Positions 30,030 to 30,889 of a DNA stretch of 30,889 nucleotides are shown piece after piece. The DNA lies in assembly GCA_031290325.1 (NCBI GenBank), contig JAITNU010000099.1, positions 1-30,889 of the forward strand. The letters run 5' to 3'. A program made the position numbers and the translations under genes. Every line of letters starts with the position of its first letter. Position 1 is the stretch's first letter. The notes below the pieces were generated by a model that saw only the letters and a list, made by a program, of their open reading frames with translations, was not told the origin of the DNA and made no database searches. Source of the stretch: Treponema sp. Lineage in GTDB: Bacteria > Spirochaetota > Spirochaetia > Treponematales > Breznakiellaceae.

Positions 30030-30889
30030 ATGAAAAACAAATCAACCATTGGTCTGGTCATAGGAATTGCGGTAGCTATTCTTATCTATCTCATACCGAT
30101 TCAAGGTCTCAGCTCGGGAGGACACATTGCTCTCGCGCTTACCCTGATGACCGTGTTGTTCTGGGTATTCCAAATTGCACAGCCTGCATACGTTTCCATC
30201 GTATTTTTGACGCTCATTATTATATTGGGCGTTGTACCGGCGCCTGACGCGGCGACGTTGGAGGGAGCGAAGCTTATCACGGCAAACGCGACGGCAACGG
30301 CGGCGGTAACCTTTAGGTCATGGACAGGACAAACCCTGTGGCTTATCGTCGGCGCATACCTTATCGCGGCGGCGGTGCAAACTTCAGGACTGGGGCAGCG
30401 CATCGCATATAATTACATGCTGCGCTTTGTCAGGAATTTCAGAAGCGTCATCATCGGGATTTTTGTGCTTACCCTCGTTTTGAGCCTGCTCATTCCACAA
30501 CCCTGGCCCCGTGCGCTGATGATCATGTCGGTTATGTCGGTTATCATCAAGTCGTCCAACATCCCTAAAGAAGATGGGGTAAAGATAGGATTTGCGGTCT
30601 TTGCGGCATCTGTTACCGTTTCGCTCATATTCATGACCGGCGACGCCACCATCAACGTTTTGGCCGCGACCTACGCCGGCGGACTCACTTTCCTCGGTTG
30701 GTTTACGAGTATGGGCGTTCCCGCGCTTGTCGCCAGCACCATCGCGTTGATTATGATACTCGTCATGTTCAAGCCTACTAAAGAAATCAGTGTCAATAAA
30801 GATGAAATCCGTGAAAAGATTAAAGGCTTAGGCAAGATGACCACCAAAGAAATCAAGACGCTCGTCTGGATCGTCATCGCAATTCTTTT
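30030..30889 (+). CDS. SLC13/DASS-like anion transporter, N-terminal part (cut by window edge)
   Basis: The frame stays open from ATG 30030 (AAGGAG upstream) to the window end, 286 codons. It encodes a very hydrophobic protein with at least seven helices and the pattern of SLC13/ArsB-type transporters: LMTVLFWVFQIAQPAYVSIVFLTL, WTGQTLWLIVGAYLIAAAVQTSGLGQRIA and a helix hairpin with LLIPQPWPRALMIMSV. In SLC13 proteins the hairpin has an SNT sodium/substrate motif; here PQPWP sits at that place and GDATIN may take a similar role further on. Its position after the decarboxylase subunits suggests it imports the aromatic acid or exchanges it with a product. Confidence 0.75.
   Translation, partial: MKNKSTIGLVIGIAVAILIYLIPIQGLSSGGHIALALTLMTVLFWVFQIAQPAYVSIVFLTLIIILGVVPAPDAATLEGAKLITANATATAAVTFRSWTGQTLWLIVGAYLIAAAVQTSGLGQRIAYNYMLRFVRNFRSVIIGIFVLTLVLSLLIPQPWPRALMIMSVMSVIIKSSNIPKEDGVKIGFAVFAASVTVSLIFMTGDATINVLAATYAGGLTFLGWFTSMGVPALVASTIALIMILVMFKPTKEISVNKDEIREKIKGLGKMTTKEIKTLVWIVIAIL

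Overview
The window looks like chromosomal DNA of a spirochaete, most probably a Treponema of the termite-gut type (T. primitia/T. azotonutricium-like). This is inferred from the coaD-rpmF-acpP-rnc order, many Bmp-type and sugar ABC transporters, several lipoprotein/chemoreceptor genes, a CooT-like nickel protein (a family tied to CO/acetyl-CoA metabolism) and an aromatic-acid decarboxylase. No rRNA, tRNA, CRISPR array, prophage or intact insertion sequence was found.

Layout. 0-2.2 kb is an accessory patch: the start of a protein with the MKIRxGFVSNSSSSSF N-terminus (minus, cut by the window edge), an unknown 249-aa protein, and a PIN-domain toxin-like gene with a small partner gene whose start lies in a 47-bp direct repeat. 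2.2-4.5 kb is an inositol-dehydrogenase-like gene (iolG) followed by its probable LacI-type repressor, with a LacI-type operator just after the -10 box. 4.85-6.7 kb is the housekeeping block coaD, rpmF, acpP, rnc, whose last gene overlaps tail-to-tail with a secreted protein carrying an NCSGF motif. 8.2-14.1 kb is a second LacI-type regulator tail-to-tail with a Bmp/NupNOPQ-type nucleoside-like ABC importer operon (binding lipoprotein, double ATPase, two permeases), preceded by a promoter with repeated GTGATAC boxes. 14.3-19.7 kb is an operon of two sugar permeases, a solute-binding protein and a GH31 alpha-xylosidase (YicI type); it has no ATPase and probably borrows one.

19.7-23.0 kb holds a small repeat cluster, a DEAD-box-like RNA helicase with DEGD in motif II, and a tight three-gene cluster: a CooT nickel-binding domain with an extra C-terminal domain, then two tandem class-I glutamine-amidotransferase-like (peptidase C26) proteins, the first of which has glycine in place of the nucleophilic cysteine. 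23.0-27.1 kb (minus) carries two methyl-accepting chemotaxis proteins, one with a large extracytoplasmic Cache-like sensor and one with six membrane helices. 27.25-27.9 kb is a decayed-looking HEPN/MNT nucleotidyltransferase pair. 28.3 kb to the end is a non-oxidative hydroxyarylic acid decarboxylase operon (UbiD-family C subunit, small D subunit, and the start of an SLC13-like anion transporter), preceded by three helically phased 22-bp near-palindromes.

The most interesting points are the active/inactive amidotransferase pair coupled to the fused CooT protein, the phased operator array before the decarboxylase, two toxin-antitoxin-like loci whose promoters imply leaderless transcripts, and the duplicated 47-bp segment at the PIN locus. 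Start sites were moved from the longest ORF to internal starts where a ribosome site or family N-terminus supported it. All family assignments come from reading motifs, not from searches.
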